Assembly: GCA_039583695.1 (NCBI GenBank)
Contig: JAVKSL010000003.1
Coordinates: 1-64,000 of the forward strand
DNA length: 64,000 bases
DNA from: JAVKSL01 sp039583695
Lineage (GTDB): Bacteria > Actinomycetota > Acidimicrobiia > Acidimicrobiales > JAJPHD01
Direction of reading: 5' to 3'
Shown: one piece after another, positions 42,961 through 52,382 of the stretch
Layout: each line of letters begins with the position of its first letter
Numbering within the stretch: position 1 is the stretch's first letter
Program-made: the position numbers and the translations under genes
The notes under the pieces: model-generated
What the model was told of the DNA's origin: nothing
What the model saw: only the letters and a program-made list of their open reading frames with translations
Database searches by the model: none

Positions 42961-43947
42961 TCAGGGAAGGGCGAGCAGGACGGAGTGGCGGGAACGCTCG
43001 ATGTCCATCACCTCGAGCGAGCTGTAGCCGGCGTCGGCCAGCCACCGCCGGTAGTCGTCCTCACCGTGGGTGTCCCCACCGTTCGCCCCCACGAGCATCT
43101 GCACGGCGAAGAGGTCGGCAACCGGGCCGCTCCCCCTGAGCAGGGTGACGATCACGAGAGCCCCCGCGGGGGCGACAATCCCTTTTAGCCGGCGGAACAG
43201 CTCGAGGTTGTGCTCTGCGTCGTATGTGTGGGTGACGCCGGCGCAGAAGACGATGTCGAAGCTTGTGCCGGGCAGGGTCTCGAAGAAGTCGCCGCCGAAG
43301 AGGTCGATGCCCGCCCGGGGGAACCGATCGTCCCCCCTCAGGGCCTCGATAACGGCCGGCCGGTCCTGTACGGTGGCGTGCAGGCCGCGGCAGGCGAACT
43401 CCAGGGCGTACTCTCCGTGCAGGCCGCCCAGATCGAGCACGGTTCGGGCCTCCGGCATCCGCGCCAGGCACGCATCCACGACCGACGCTGCGGATTGGCG
43501 GGAGGTGGCAGCGAGAGCGCCCAGGAAGACGTCGAGGCGGGGTGGGCCACCGGCTTGGCCCGAGGAGACGGGCGCCCCCTGCAGCCGGTTCCCGATGTCG
43601 GCGCTCCAACGCCGGATAGCGCGGGCGTGGTGGCGAAGGACAAATCCTTGCTCGCCTGTGGGACATCCGGCGCCCTCGACATAGCGGCCGTCGTCGCAGG
43701 CCTGCACGATGTCCCAGACCGCCAACGCCGCGAGGACCACCCGAACGGCTCCGGCGTCGAGCGATGATCGCTCAGCCACCTCGGAGGCACTCGCGGGCAG
43801 GCTGGCCAGGAGCCCGGTCTCCACGGCAGCGTCATAGATCAGCACCTTCCGCCAGTCGAGGACAAGGTCTGGCGGGGCCAGGAACGACATCTCGACCGGC
43901 GATAGCGCCACCGCAGGGGCGCCGTCGCCTCTTGCTGGCTCAACCAC
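42961..43947 (-). CDS. O-methyltransferase with dimerisation domain
   Basis: 328 residues: an N-terminal winged-helix dimerisation domain (LIYDAAVETGLLASLPASAS) and a class I SAM domain (TVLDLGGLHGEYALEFACRG, DLFGGDFFETLPGTSFDIVF). Same broad family as the two broken copies at 23364 and 26139, but intact and not nearly identical. GTG start at 43947. Relatives methylate small aromatic or polyketide hydroxyls; no biosynthetic cluster is next to it. Confidence 0.78.
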   Translation of the reverse strand: MVEPARGDGAPAVALSPVEMSFLAPPDLVLDWRKVLIYDAAVETGLLASLPASASEVAERSSLDAGAVRVVLAALAVWDIVQACDDGRYVEGAGCPTGEQGFVLRHHARAIRRWSADIGNRLQGAPVSSGQAGGPPRLDVFLGALAATSRQSAASVVDACLARMPEARTVLDLGGLHGEYALEFACRGLHATVQDRPAVIEALRGDDRFPRAGIDLFGGDFFETLPGTSFDIVFCAGVTHTYDAEHNLELFRRLKGIVAPAGALVIVTLLRGSGPVADLFAVQMLVGANGGDTHGEDDYRRWLADAGYSSLEVMDIERSRHSVLLALP

Positions 43948-44403
43948 GGGTTTCCCGAGCGGCGCCGCCGCTGACGAGCATGCGCTCGTTCATCCCCACG
44001 CCGCAGGCCGGGCCTGCTCGGCAGAGTGGGCCTTGAAGGCGGGACTGGCATATCTGCGCAGAAAAATGGACGTATTGCGCTTGGAGTTGAAGCGCTGCAC
44101 CAAGAGGCTCGAGTTCCTTCCCAGACCTCCGAAATGCATGATCGGCATCCTATAGTGGCCGGTGACGTGGGCTGCATGCTCAACCCGGCGACACGGAGAG
44201 CAGTGTCATGGGCTTATATACTACCTAATTACACACACTCGCAAGGAGCAGGGGATCGGCGTCCTCCAGTCATGAGCTGGAGGCGATCGCCCGGCTGGTG
44301 TGACCAACCCGTTTGCGCGAGGTAGGCGGCGGCGAACTCGTCCTTCCCCGTCATGATCCGCCCACCTCCGAGGGCGACAGTGCTCAGCCTCGGGATCGCC
44401 TGC
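43948..44403. other. Intergenic region without a supported gene
   Basis: About 450 nt. An A/T-rich patch with TATATACT at 44214-44222 stands out against the high-GC background and could be a promoter element, but no -35 partner at proper spacing was found on either strand. Confidence 0.35.
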
Positions 44404-45144
44404 TCAAATCGTCGTGTTCGCGAGCGCGATGTACCGGGAAGTCTGGGCTCTCAGCGCGTCCAGATCCTTCGCTGCCAGCGTCTCACAAGCCCAGTCCCAG
44501 TGGATCGAGACGTCGTCGCCGGGCTGGACCTGCTCGAAGAGGCTTCGTCCGCCGGCTCGCCAGGTCACCGTCTTGGTTTGCGGCGACCCCAGGGCGAGCT
44601 TCCCGTCCGCCAGGACCAGTGGGCACCGCTCCACCACCAGCTCGTCGCCGCACACCGACGCGACGGTCGCCCAGCTGATCCGACAGGAGTCCATGGGGAC
44701 GAGCGCGATCTCAGCCCGGTGATCGCGCATGAGTCCGGCGCGCACGTAGATGTCGAAGACATGGAAGTTGTGGTGGGGACGAGCACCGAGGTCTAGCTTG
44801 GAGCCCAGCCAGGCGAAGTCGCTCTGGGCCATCACTGGCTTGAAGCGCTCCGTCAACAGCTCGGAGAGCTGAGCTGGCCCCACCCGGTCGAGCAGCGAGT
44901 TCCCCAACCAGTACGCGGCGACGACGCGGTCGTCGAACGGGTCACCAATCCCGTTGGCGTGGGCGATCAGGACGAGGTAAGGATATGCGCCCTCGAAGCG
45001 CCGGGCGAGCTCCAGCAGGCCCCGATCGGGCTCGCCGCTGGCCACGTACTCGAGCAGTGCCCCGTGATCGGGCGGCCCGCAGTAGCCCAGGCGGTTCGGC
45101 GGGAACGCGTACCGCCCGAAACGCAACACCCCACTCAGAGTCAT
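44404..45144 (-). CDS. Conserved hypothetical protein (DUF6390-like)
   Basis: 246 residues, soluble, beginning LRFGRYAFPPNRLGYCGPPD. It resembles an actinobacterial family of unknown function I recall as DUF6390; the name is from memory and should be checked. The middle contains NFHVFDIYVRAGLMRDHRA and MDSCRISWATV. It starts at the last base of the DMT-transporter stop (TGATG), so the two are coupled. Confidence 0.6.
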   Translation of the reverse strand: MTLSGVLRFGRYAFPPNRLGYCGPPDHGALLEYVASGEPDRGLLELARRFEGAYPYLVLIAHANGIGDPFDDRVVAAYWLGNSLLDRVGPAQLSELLTERFKPVMAQSDFAWLGSKLDLGARPHHNFHVFDIYVRAGLMRDHRAEIALVPMDSCRISWATVASVCGDELVVERCPLVLADGKLALGSPQTKTVTWRAGGRSLFEQVQPGDDVSIHWDWACETLAAKDLDALRAQTSRYIALANTTI

Positions 45145-46190
45145 CAGGCACCTTCACCTTTCGGGTGGGCCGATCCTGTCGCGAGCGTAGCCGCCGCCCC
45201 CTCCTCCCGGAGCCCGACGACGAGAATCGCCACGACCGCGACGAAGGTCAAGACCAAGCCTGCCTCGTCCCCAGCGAGATGCAGGGGGCGGTTGGCGATG
45301 AGATCGACGGCGATCGTCACGATCGGGGCGCCCGTACCGATCGCGGTCACCGCCGCTACCCGGATCAGACGGATCGCCAGGAAGGCGGTGACCGTGAAGA
45401 GGAGCAGGATGACCCCAGTAGCGACGACGTAGGACCACTGGAGCGAGTCGAGATGGGCGATCGGCGCCAGCTCACCGCGGGTGGCCAGGTACGCGAAGAG
45501 GATCGCCGACCCGAGAGTGAGCTGGGCCGTCATCGCGACCATCGTGCTGAGGCGCCCCTGGAACAGATGCTTGGTGACGACGAATCCGACCGAGAACAGC
45601 ACTGTGGAGGCGCCTATGAGAACCGTCCCCTCGTTGAATCGGACAAGCCCGAGGCTCGTGCTGAGCAGGACGCCAGCCAGAAGCACGGCTAGCCCTGCCC
45701 ACATCGACCGACCCAGCCGCTCGCCGAGGAACGCCACGGCCAGAAGCGCCACGACAACGAACTCAAGGTGACTCCCGAGCGAGCCCGTCACCGGGCTCGT
45801 CATCTTGAGGCCGGTGAAATAGAGGGCGAACGGCACGCTTCCGCCGGTCAGCGCGAGCAGGACCAGCCATCCCCAGTCACGACGGCGGAGCCCGCGGTAG
45901 AGTCTGCGCTGGCTCGAGAGGAGCGCAAACGGGATGAGAAGTAGGATTCCCGATACGCCGTTCTTGAGCGACGTGTACACCACGGCATTTTGGAAGTGGG
46001 CAACGCCCAGGCTATTCACGTAGATGGCGACACCGCTCACCAGGGCGTTGAGCACGGCGAGGCCATAGCCGAGTCGCACCGCGGAGCGCGGGTGACCCTC
46101 TGACAGTCGCTCCAGGAGCGGCCTCCGGCGGGGGCCCTCATCAGGCCACCGCTGTCGCCGGGGTATCGGAGAGCTTGGCTGCGCAGGCAA
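45144..46190 (-). CDS. EamA/DMT-family transporter
   Basis: 348 residues with about ten transmembrane segments in two EamA repeats (first around FALYFTGLKMTSPVTGSLGS, second around TAFLAIRLIRVAAVTAIGTG). TTG start 46190 is preceded by GAGGGA; an upstream ATG in frame is cut off by a TAG. These proteins export or import metabolites or amino acids; substrate unknown. Coupled to the downstream hypothetical gene. Confidence 0.82.
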   Translation of the reverse strand: MPAQPSSPIPRRQRWPDEGPRRRPLLERLSEGHPRSAVRLGYGLAVLNALVSGVAIYVNSLGVAHFQNAVVYTSLKNGVSGILLLIPFALLSSQRRLYRGLRRRDWGWLVLLALTGGSVPFALYFTGLKMTSPVTGSLGSHLEFVVVALLAVAFLGERLGRSMWAGLAVLLAGVLLSTSLGLVRFNEGTVLIGASTVLFSVGFVVTKHLFQGRLSTMVAMTAQLTLGSAILFAYLATRGELAPIAHLDSLQWSYVVATGVILLLFTVTAFLAIRLIRVAAVTAIGTGAPIVTIAVDLIANRPLHLAGDEAGLVLTFVAVVAILVVGLREEGAAATLATGSAHPKGEGA

Positions 46191-46376
46191 CTATCCCTCG
46201 CTCATGATACGGACACGCATCACGGAACTCACCTCCTCACAGGCACCTACAGCCTACGGTGGACCGCCAAAAATCCCCTCGGGAATGATGGCGGCCCCAA
46301 GGACGCGTTCGTCTGGTCGGCGGCAACGCTGAGATCGTGGCGAGCGCGTGCGGCTGAGCTTCTTATGTGATGCCAT

Positions 46377-46401
46377 CTTGCCCTTGACGTAAGAGGGCAA
46401 G
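46377..46401 (-). terminator. Hairpin downstream of the metal ATPase gene
   Basis: CTTGCCCT, 9-nt loop, AGGGCAAG: perfect 8-bp arms just beyond the ATPase stop (46408, minus strand). No U-run follows on that strand, so termination strength is uncertain. Confidence 0.5.
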
Positions 46402-46407
46402 CCAAGC

Positions 46408-48918
46408 TCAAAGCCCGGCGACCACCGCCGCGCCGAGGGCGACGACCCAGGCCACGCCTATGCCGAAGCACAGGCCGACCGCCACGAGCACCGCGCCTGC
46501 CCGAGCATTGAGCGCCCAGCACCGCAGCTCTGCCGGGGTGAGCTTTCCGAGGGCCGAGAGTCCCGAGCGGGCGAGGAACCCGCCTATGTCTTTGGCGAGG
46601 CCGCCGGTAAGGCGCGCAGCAAAGGAGTTGGCGAGCACGATCGACACCGAGGAGATCATGGCGATCATCGCCCAGGCAGGCTGGACCAGCCCGGTGATCG
46701 CGAGCGGAACCCCGATCCCGTTGAAGGCGAACGCTATGGCGAGATTCTGCCGGGTCTTCTTGAAGCTGGCGGCACCGATGTCCCGGGCATCGGCCACGGC
46801 AGTGAGACGGTTGCCGACCAGCACGACATCGGCGGACTCGATGGCGATGTCGGTGCCCGCTCCCATGGCGATGCCGATGTCGGCCTGGGTGAGTGCCGGC
46901 GCGTCGTTGATGCCCTCGCCCACCATGATCACCCGGTGCCCCTGGCCCTGCAGCTCACGGATCACCTGGGCCTTGCGGTCGGGGAGCATGCCGGCATGGA
47001 CCGCTTCGATGCCAACCTCGGCGGCCACGGCTCGGGCGGTAGCGCCGTTGTCGCCAGTCACCATGATCGGGGTGATCCCAGCGGCGCGAAGCCGGGCGAC
47101 GGCGTCTCTCGCGTCTGGCTTGACGGCATCCGCGATGCCGATGAGGCCGGCGAGGGTCCCATCTCGGGCGACGACGACCACGGTCTGGGCGGCTTCCTGC
47201 ATGGTTTGGATGCGCTCGGCCAGGGGCGCCAGGTCGGCGCCGTGGGTGGCGACCCAGCCCGGCTTGCCGACCGCCACGGTGACACCGGCGAGGCTGGCGA
47301 TGACGCCCTGGCCGGTGCTGGAGGAGAACCCGCCGGCCTCGGGGATGGTGAGGTTACGTTCCTTGGCGGCGGTGACCACGGCCCGGGCGAGGGGATGCTC
47401 GGAGGAGATCTCGACGGCCGCCGCCATGGCGAGAAGCTCGTCCGGGCCGCCCCCCCCGGCGGCCACGACCTCCACGACGCTCGGCTTGCCGGCGGTGAGC
47501 GTGCCGGTTTTGTCGATCACCGCGGTGTCGATGTCCCCGAAGACCTGGAACGCCTCGCCAGAGCGCATCAAGATGCCCCGCTCGGCGGCCATGCCCCCGC
47601 CGCGCATCATGGCAAGTGGGGTGGACATGCCCAGGGCGCACGGATAGCCCATCACGAGGGCGGCCAAGGTGGCGAAGATACCACGGGAGAGGTCCATCTG
47701 GCCGGTCGCCGCCCAGGCCCCCAGCGTCCAGACGACAAGCGACAGCCCGGCGGCGCCGAGCACGAGCGGTACGAAGACCTTGAGGACCCGGTCGACAACT
47801 TGGATGATGCCGGGTTTCAGCGCCCGGGCCTCTTCGATGTGGCGGGCGACCTGGGCCAAGAAGGTGTTGTCTCCGATGTTGGTCACCTTGACCACGAGCG
47901 CCCCGGTGGTGTTGACCGAACCGCCGATGACCTCGTCACCGGCAGCCTTGTCGGCAGGAATCGGCTCGCCGGTCACCATCGACTCGTCAATCGCCGAGGT
48001 CCCCGAGATGACCTTCCCGTCGAGGGGGACCCGCTCGCCCGGACGCACCCTGATCTGCTCGCCGAGGGCCACCTCGTCGATGGGCACCTCGATCTCTGTT
48101 CCGTGGCGCAGCACCCGGGCGGTTTCGGGCTGCAAGTCGAGCAGGCGACGCACCGACGCTGAGGAGGAGGAGCGCACCAGCGAGGACACATAGCCAGAGA
48201 GCAGGTGGTAGGTGGTGATGAACACCGCCACTGAACCGAAGTCCCCGGCTGGGAACACCTTGGGTGCGACGAACAGTCCGAGCAGCCCTCCGATCAGCCC
48301 GCCGAAGGCGCCGACTTCGAGCAGCACGTGCTGGTTGAAGATGCGCCGTCGGGCACTGGCGATGGCCATGGTGAGGATCGGTCGTCCAACCACGAAGATC
48401 ATCGAGACGGCCATGCCGAGGATCAGCCACGGGCCGTAAGCGAAGAGGCGGCCGGCCCAGGTGACCGACAGGGGATGTCCGGTCACCCACACGTAGCTCA
48501 TCAACCCGAGCGTCACAACGGTGAGGACAAGGCCGACCTGGAAGCGGTCCCGCTCGGCGTCCAGCTCAGCCTGTTCCTCCTCGAACAGGCCGACCTTTCG
48601 AGGGTCGCGCACGGAGTAGCCGACCGCTCGAAGGGTGTCCACGATGCGCTGGGGGCCTACCTCGCCAGGACGGTAGGTGACCAGGCCCTCCTCATGCGCC
48701 AGCGACACCGAGACCGCGTCGACCCCCTCCAGGTGCCCGACGGCCTTCTCGATCGTGGACACGCAGAAGCTGCAGTGCAGGTTGCCCAGCTTGACCTGTA
48801 GCCGAGCGCTGCCGTCCTCACCGGTGCGCACCCGGTCGGCCAGCCAGCCCTCCTCGGTATTGATCGCCTCTCTGGGGCCTCCGGGGGACTTGCTGTTCTG
48901 CTCGAGTGCGGTTGCCAT
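46408..48918 (-). CDS. P1B-type heavy-metal ATPase with YPC membrane motif
   Basis: 836 residues. N-terminal HMA domain with metal site GNLHCSFC (Cys49, Cys52), eight predicted membrane helices, actuator SMVTGEPIP, phosphorylation site DKTGTLT (Asp469), SSEHPLARAV (the HP motif), and hinge GEGINDAPAL. The transmembrane metal motif is Tyr-Pro-Cys (425-427, in VMGYPCALGMSTP) instead of Cys-Pro-Cys, and the hinge has Glu668 where GDGIND is usual. It pumps a soft metal out of the cytoplasm, but the YPC site makes Cu+ specificity unsafe to assume. Strong AGGAGG precedes ATG 48918. No CsoR/CopZ is adjacent. Confidence 0.87.
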   Translation of the reverse strand: MATALEQNSKSPGGPREAINTEEGWLADRVRTGEDGSARLQVKLGNLHCSFCVSTIEKAVGHLEGVDAVSVSLAHEEGLVTYRPGEVGPQRIVDTLRAVGYSVRDPRKVGLFEEEQAELDAERDRFQVGLVLTVVTLGLMSYVWVTGHPLSVTWAGRLFAYGPWLILGMAVSMIFVVGRPILTMAIASARRRIFNQHVLLEVGAFGGLIGGLLGLFVAPKVFPAGDFGSVAVFITTYHLLSGYVSSLVRSSSSASVRRLLDLQPETARVLRHGTEIEVPIDEVALGEQIRVRPGERVPLDGKVISGTSAIDESMVTGEPIPADKAAGDEVIGGSVNTTGALVVKVTNIGDNTFLAQVARHIEEARALKPGIIQVVDRVLKVFVPLVLGAAGLSLVVWTLGAWAATGQMDLSRGIFATLAALVMGYPCALGMSTPLAMMRGGGMAAERGILMRSGEAFQVFGDIDTAVIDKTGTLTAGKPSVVEVVAAGGGGPDELLAMAAAVEISSEHPLARAVVTAAKERNLTIPEAGGFSSSTGQGVIASLAGVTVAVGKPGWVATHGADLAPLAERIQTMQEAAQTVVVVARDGTLAGLIGIADAVKPDARDAVARLRAAGITPIMVTGDNGATARAVAAEVGIEAVHAGMLPDRKAQVIRELQGQGHRVIMVGEGINDAPALTQADIGIAMGAGTDIAIESADVVLVGNRLTAVADARDIGAASFKKTRQNLAIAFAFNGIGVPLAITGLVQPAWAMIAMISSVSIVLANSFAARLTGGLAKDIGGFLARSGLSALGKLTPAELRCWALNARAGAVLVAVGLCFGIGVAWVVALGAAVVAGL

Positions 48919-49234
48919 GGTTGACCTCCTGTCTTCCTCCTAGAGTATCTAGTCAACTATAATGTTAGCGAAAAAATTTCCGGTGCTGCCCCGAGTCGAA
49001 CTGTCCAAGAACCGTACGTGTCAATGGAGTTTAGAGCTGGTGCTGGTGCTAGATCGCCGACAGCTCCCGATATCGGGCCTTCGACGACAATGCGTATGGC
49101 AGGATCTCAGACTTCCAGTAACTGGAAGCTACTGGGCGATGGTGAGGCTGGAGTAGACCCACCAAGCCGAGAGGGCACGGGTATCTGCGAGCGCCTGGGC
49201 CTATTTTTTAGATAAGCCAGCTCCAGTGATCAGC
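48919..49234. other. Upstream region of the ATPase gene and gap to xylulokinase
   Basis: About 315 nt. It has the ATPase ribosome site (AGGAGG, 48925-48930 on the minus strand), an inverted repeat at 48940-48952 and an A/T-rich patch with TATAAT on the plus strand at 48958-48963. No gene is supported in the rest. Confidence 0.45.
48940..48952. promoter_or_regulatory. Short palindrome upstream of the metal ATPase
   Basis: CTAGA-GTA-TCTAG, perfect 5-bp arms, 22 bp before the ATPase start and overlapping the probable transcript start. A metalloregulator site is possible; no regulator gene is adjacent. Confidence 0.35.
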
Positions 49235-50671
49235 TCACGGCCTGAGCGCTGCCTCGCGCTCCAGCCAACGCCCGTAGGAATCGCGGAGCAGGCCGACCGT
49301 TGGCGCCTCAGGTCGCACCACGGTCACCGCGGGGCCGGGCACTGGTAGCTCGTGGACGATCCCAGCTGCCATCCCACCAATCAGGGCTGCACCTCGACAA
49401 GACGCATTGGCCGACCCGGTGATCCTGAGCGGGCGGTCCAGGGTGTCCGCCAAGAGCTGTCGCCATATCGGACTGAGACTGCCACCTCCAGCCAGGAGCA
49501 TCTGTGAGGCGCGCTCGAACTCGGGCAAGGTCGTCGCGGCTGCTCGGATGGAGAAGGCGATCCCTTCGAACACGGACCGGATGAGGTCGTCGCGGACATG
49601 GCCCAGGCGCAGGCCGACAAAGGCAGCGGATGCCCGAGCGCTCATCGACGGGGAGCCGGCCCCTGCGAGGTGCGGGATGAAGCTCACCCCGTTGGCTCCA
49701 GGTGCCGAGCCCGCGAGCGTGCCGTAGGCGATGGGCCAGTCGCAACCGAGGGTCGACCACGCCCACTCAAAGGCCAGTCCGGCCGCCTGCACCGCGGCCA
49801 GGGCGTAGTACTGGCCGGACAGAGCAGAGGCAAACACATGGTAGCGCCGATCCTCGTCCGGGCTCGGTTCTTGGCGCAAAGCGACCACCTGCGCCCCCGT
49901 TCCGATTGTCAGTTGCGGAGGGTCGCTGGCGGTCGTGCCAGTGCCCACGAGGGCGGCCGCTGTGTCCGCTGCGCCAAAGCTCACGGGCAGGCCCGCGTCG
50001 AGCCCGAGCCCCTCAGCTGCTGCAGGACTCAGGCATCCCGCCAGGGACCCCGCTTCGCCGAGCGGAGCGAGGAGCTCGCGGCGCAGACCGAGCTCGCTTA
50101 TCACACCGTCTGCCCACCGCCGCCGGGCGAGGTCGTAGAGCAAGGTGGCGGAGGCATCGCTGGGCTCGCTCGCGGCCTCACCGACGAGTCGGAGGCGCAA
50201 CCAGTCCTTGGCTTGCAGGGCCCAAGACGCCTGAGCGTAGCGCTCAGCCTCGTGCTCGGCCAGCCAACAAAGGACTGGGCCGGTCATGCCAGCCCGAAGC
50301 GGGTTGCCCAGGAGGGCCGAAGCGGTCTCGGAAAGCGAGCGGTAGCGGGTGAGCTCTGGCTCGGCACGCTGGTCTGCCCACAAGATCGCCGGGCGGAGCG
50401 CAGATCCGTCCGCACGGACGAGAACCGCACCGTGCATCTGGCCGGATATGCCTACAGAGCAGACACCGACCCCCGCTGCCGTCACCGCGGCGCCAACTGC
50501 CTCGCAGGTGGAGCGCCACCAATCCTCGGGGTCCGTCTCCACCCAGCCCTGGCGGGGACGCTGCAGGGGGTGGGGGGAGCGGGCGACGCCAAGCTCATGG
50601 CCCCGTGGGTCAAGGACCACCGCCTTGGTGGAGCTTGTGCCGACGTCGATCCCGAGCAGACCCGGCGTCAT
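49235..50671 (-). CDS. xylB: Xylulokinase-type FGGY sugar kinase
   Basis: 478 residues; phosphorylates a pentulose (D-xylulose by best resemblance). The frame extends to 51202, but ATG 50671 overlaps the preceding stop (ATGA) and gives MTPGLLGIDVGTSSTKAVVL with the phosphate motif. Catalytic-region motifs: GISGQMHGAVLV, ILWADQRAEPEL, SFGAADTAAALVGTG, and the adenosine motif MLLAGGGSLSPIWRQLLADT. Last gene of the second sugar operon; it would feed xylulose 5-phosphate into the pentose phosphate pathway. Confidence 0.87.
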   Translation of the reverse strand: MTPGLLGIDVGTSSTKAVVLDPRGHELGVARSPHPLQRPRQGWVETDPEDWWRSTCEAVGAAVTAAGVGVCSVGISGQMHGAVLVRADGSALRPAILWADQRAEPELTRYRSLSETASALLGNPLRAGMTGPVLCWLAEHEAERYAQASWALQAKDWLRLRLVGEAASEPSDASATLLYDLARRRWADGVISELGLRRELLAPLGEAGSLAGCLSPAAAEGLGLDAGLPVSFGAADTAAALVGTGTTASDPPQLTIGTGAQVVALRQEPSPDEDRRYHVFASALSGQYYALAAVQAAGLAFEWAWSTLGCDWPIAYGTLAGSAPGANGVSFIPHLAGAGSPSMSARASAAFVGLRLGHVRDDLIRSVFEGIAFSIRAAATTLPEFERASQMLLAGGGSLSPIWRQLLADTLDRPLRITGSANASCRGAALIGGMAAGIVHELPVPGPAVTVVRPEAPTVGLLRDSYGRWLEREAALRP

Positions 50672-51588
50672 GCGGTGACGGGCGTTGCCTCTGGTGGCTG
50701 CGAGCCTCCCTCCCTCGCCGCCGCCAGGACGGCTTCGATGTAGGCCCGGGCCCGCATTGCCACATCCATGGGATCGTCCCAGTTGTGACGCCACACAGCC
50801 AACGTCCCCGCTAATGCCTCGAGCGTGGCGGGTGCGGAGAAGCTCTCGAAGGTGATCGTTCCGTCGTAACCCACCTCGACGAGGGCCCTGAAGAACGACC
50901 CGAAGTCGACCTGGCCGGCACCGAGATAGCCCCGATGACTCTCGCCGACGTGCACGTAGCCCAGCCGGTCTGCGCAGGCGAAGACCGGTCCCGCGAAGTC
51001 GCCCTCCTCGATGTTCATGTGGTAAGTGTCCAGGTGGATGACGACGTTCTCCCGCCCGACATCTTCGATCATGCGCCTCGCGGCTGCGGCCGTGTTGACG
51101 AGGTTGCTCTCGTAGCGGTTGACCACCTCGAGGCCGAGCGTCACGCCCAGGGGCATGGCCCGGTCGGCGAGGCGACCGAGCGCCCCAACAGCGTTCGACC
51201 ACCCGATCTGGCTTGGCGGGCTCTGGTACTTTCCCAGAGCCGAATAGAGCACGCCGGTGAGCAGCGTGGCTCCGAGGTCGCTCGTAGCCTCGAGTGACCT
51301 GCCGAGGAGGGACTCACCTTTGGCTACCACGCTGATGTCCGCACTCGAGATGTCTGCGTCGAAGGGTAGGCCCAGCGAGCAACGGACTCCGAGAGCCGCT
51401 CTGTCGAGGGCCGCCCGAACCGACCTCACATCGATGGCCTCGGGGTCCAGCATGGGTAGCTCCACCACGTCGAAGCCGGACTCCGCGCTCAGGCCCACCG
51501 CGAGCTTGGCGTTGGCGGTGTCCCACTCGCGCACCCAGATCAGCGCGTGGACGCCCAGGGGGTTGCGACCACGACGGGTGCTCGTCAT
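50668..51588 (-). CDS. D-tagatose 3-epimerase-family ketose epimerase
   Basis: 306 residues, TIM barrel. The metal-binding/catalytic residues of D-tagatose/D-psicose 3-epimerases can be aligned as Glu154 (LGLEVVNRYE), Asp187 (VVIHLDTYHMNIEE), His213 (YVHVGESHRGYLGAG) and Glu248 (ITFESF), in nearly the numbering of the known enzymes. It would epimerise C3 of a free ketose (for example ribulose to xylulose, psicose to fructose) before kinase action. It overlaps both the kinase gene (ATGA) and the ATPase gene. Confidence 0.82.
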   Translation of the reverse strand: MTSTRRGRNPLGVHALIWVREWDTANAKLAVGLSAESGFDVVELPMLDPEAIDVRSVRAALDRAALGVRCSLGLPFDADISSADISVVAKGESLLGRSLEATSDLGATLLTGVLYSALGKYQSPPSQIGWSNAVGALGRLADRAMPLGVTLGLEVVNRYESNLVNTAAAARRMIEDVGRENVVIHLDTYHMNIEEGDFAGPVFACADRLGYVHVGESHRGYLGAGQVDFGSFFRALVEVGYDGTITFESFSAPATLEALAGTLAVWRHNWDDPMDVAMRARAYIEAVLAAAREGGSQPPEATPVTA

Positions 51589-52379
51589 GCTGGTCGATCC
51601 TTCACGCCGGTGATGAGGGCTACCAGCTGTTCACCGTCGAGCCCCCCGGTCGGCCCTCCGCCGGCCAAGCGGCCCCCCCGGAGCACCCACACCCGGTCCG
51701 TAAGACGCAGCACCTGTTGCATGTCGTGGCTGATCAAGATTATGGGGACACCTTGATCACGCAGCCGGCAGATTACGTTCTCCACCCGGACTGTCTCTTG
51801 GACGCCGAGCGAGGCAGTGGGCTCGTCCATGATCACCAGGTGCGAGCCGAAGGTGGCCGCCCGGGCGATGGCGATCGCTTGGCGCTGCCCGCCGGAGAGC
51901 CGTCGCACGCGCGCGCTCGGGGATGGAACGTTCACTGAGAGCAGCGAGAGCAACTCCGCCACACGCCGTGCCATGCCCCTACGATCCAGCCAGCGCAGCG
52001 GTCCGAGCGAGCAGGTGTCCTCTCGGCCGAGGAAGAAGTTCTGCACCACGCTGAGGTCGTCGACCAGAGACAGATCCTGGTAGACGGTTTCCACTCCGGC
52101 CTTGCGAGCGACCTCCGGGCTCGAGAGATCAACGTCGTGGCCCGCGAGGCGGATCGTGCCCCGCTCGGGACGGTGGATGCCGGTCACACACTTGATAAGA
52201 GTCGACTTGCCGGCCCCGTTGTCTCCGACGATCGCAGTTACCTCGCCGCGCGCTGCCCACAAGCTGACCCCGTCAAGCGCAACGATGCCACCGAAGCTCT
52301 TGGTGAGGTCGTCTACCTCCAGTGCCAACGCGGGGGTAGCCGGCTTGGTGATCTCTTGGCCCAGGCCTACGTCCATCAC
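51585..52379 (-). CDS. Sugar ABC transporter ATP-binding protein (single domain)
   Basis: 264 residues (or 263 from the second ATG, 52376). Walker A GDNGAGKSTLIK, signature LSGGQRQAIAI, Walker B LVIMDEPTASLG and LISHDMQQVLRLTD. Like the first unit it is a single nucleotide-binding domain, expected to dimerise. Ends in an ATGA overlap with the epimerase gene. Confidence 0.9.
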   Translation of the reverse strand: MMDVGLGQEITKPATPALALEVDDLTKSFGGIVALDGVSLWAARGEVTAIVGDNGAGKSTLIKCVTGIHRPERGTIRLAGHDVDLSSPEVARKAGVETVYQDLSLVDDLSVVQNFFLGREDTCSLGPLRWLDRRGMARRVAELLSLLSVNVPSPSARVRRLSGGQRQAIAIARAATFGSHLVIMDEPTASLGVQETVRVENVICRLRDQGVPIILISHDMQQVLRLTDRVWVLRGGRLAGGGPTGGLDGEQLVALITGVKDRPA

Positions 52380-52382
52380 TGG

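Noticed and set aside
50672..51202. N-terminal extension of the xylulokinase
   Set aside because: Shadow of the epimerase gene; ATG 50671 places the FGGY phosphate motif at the N-terminus.
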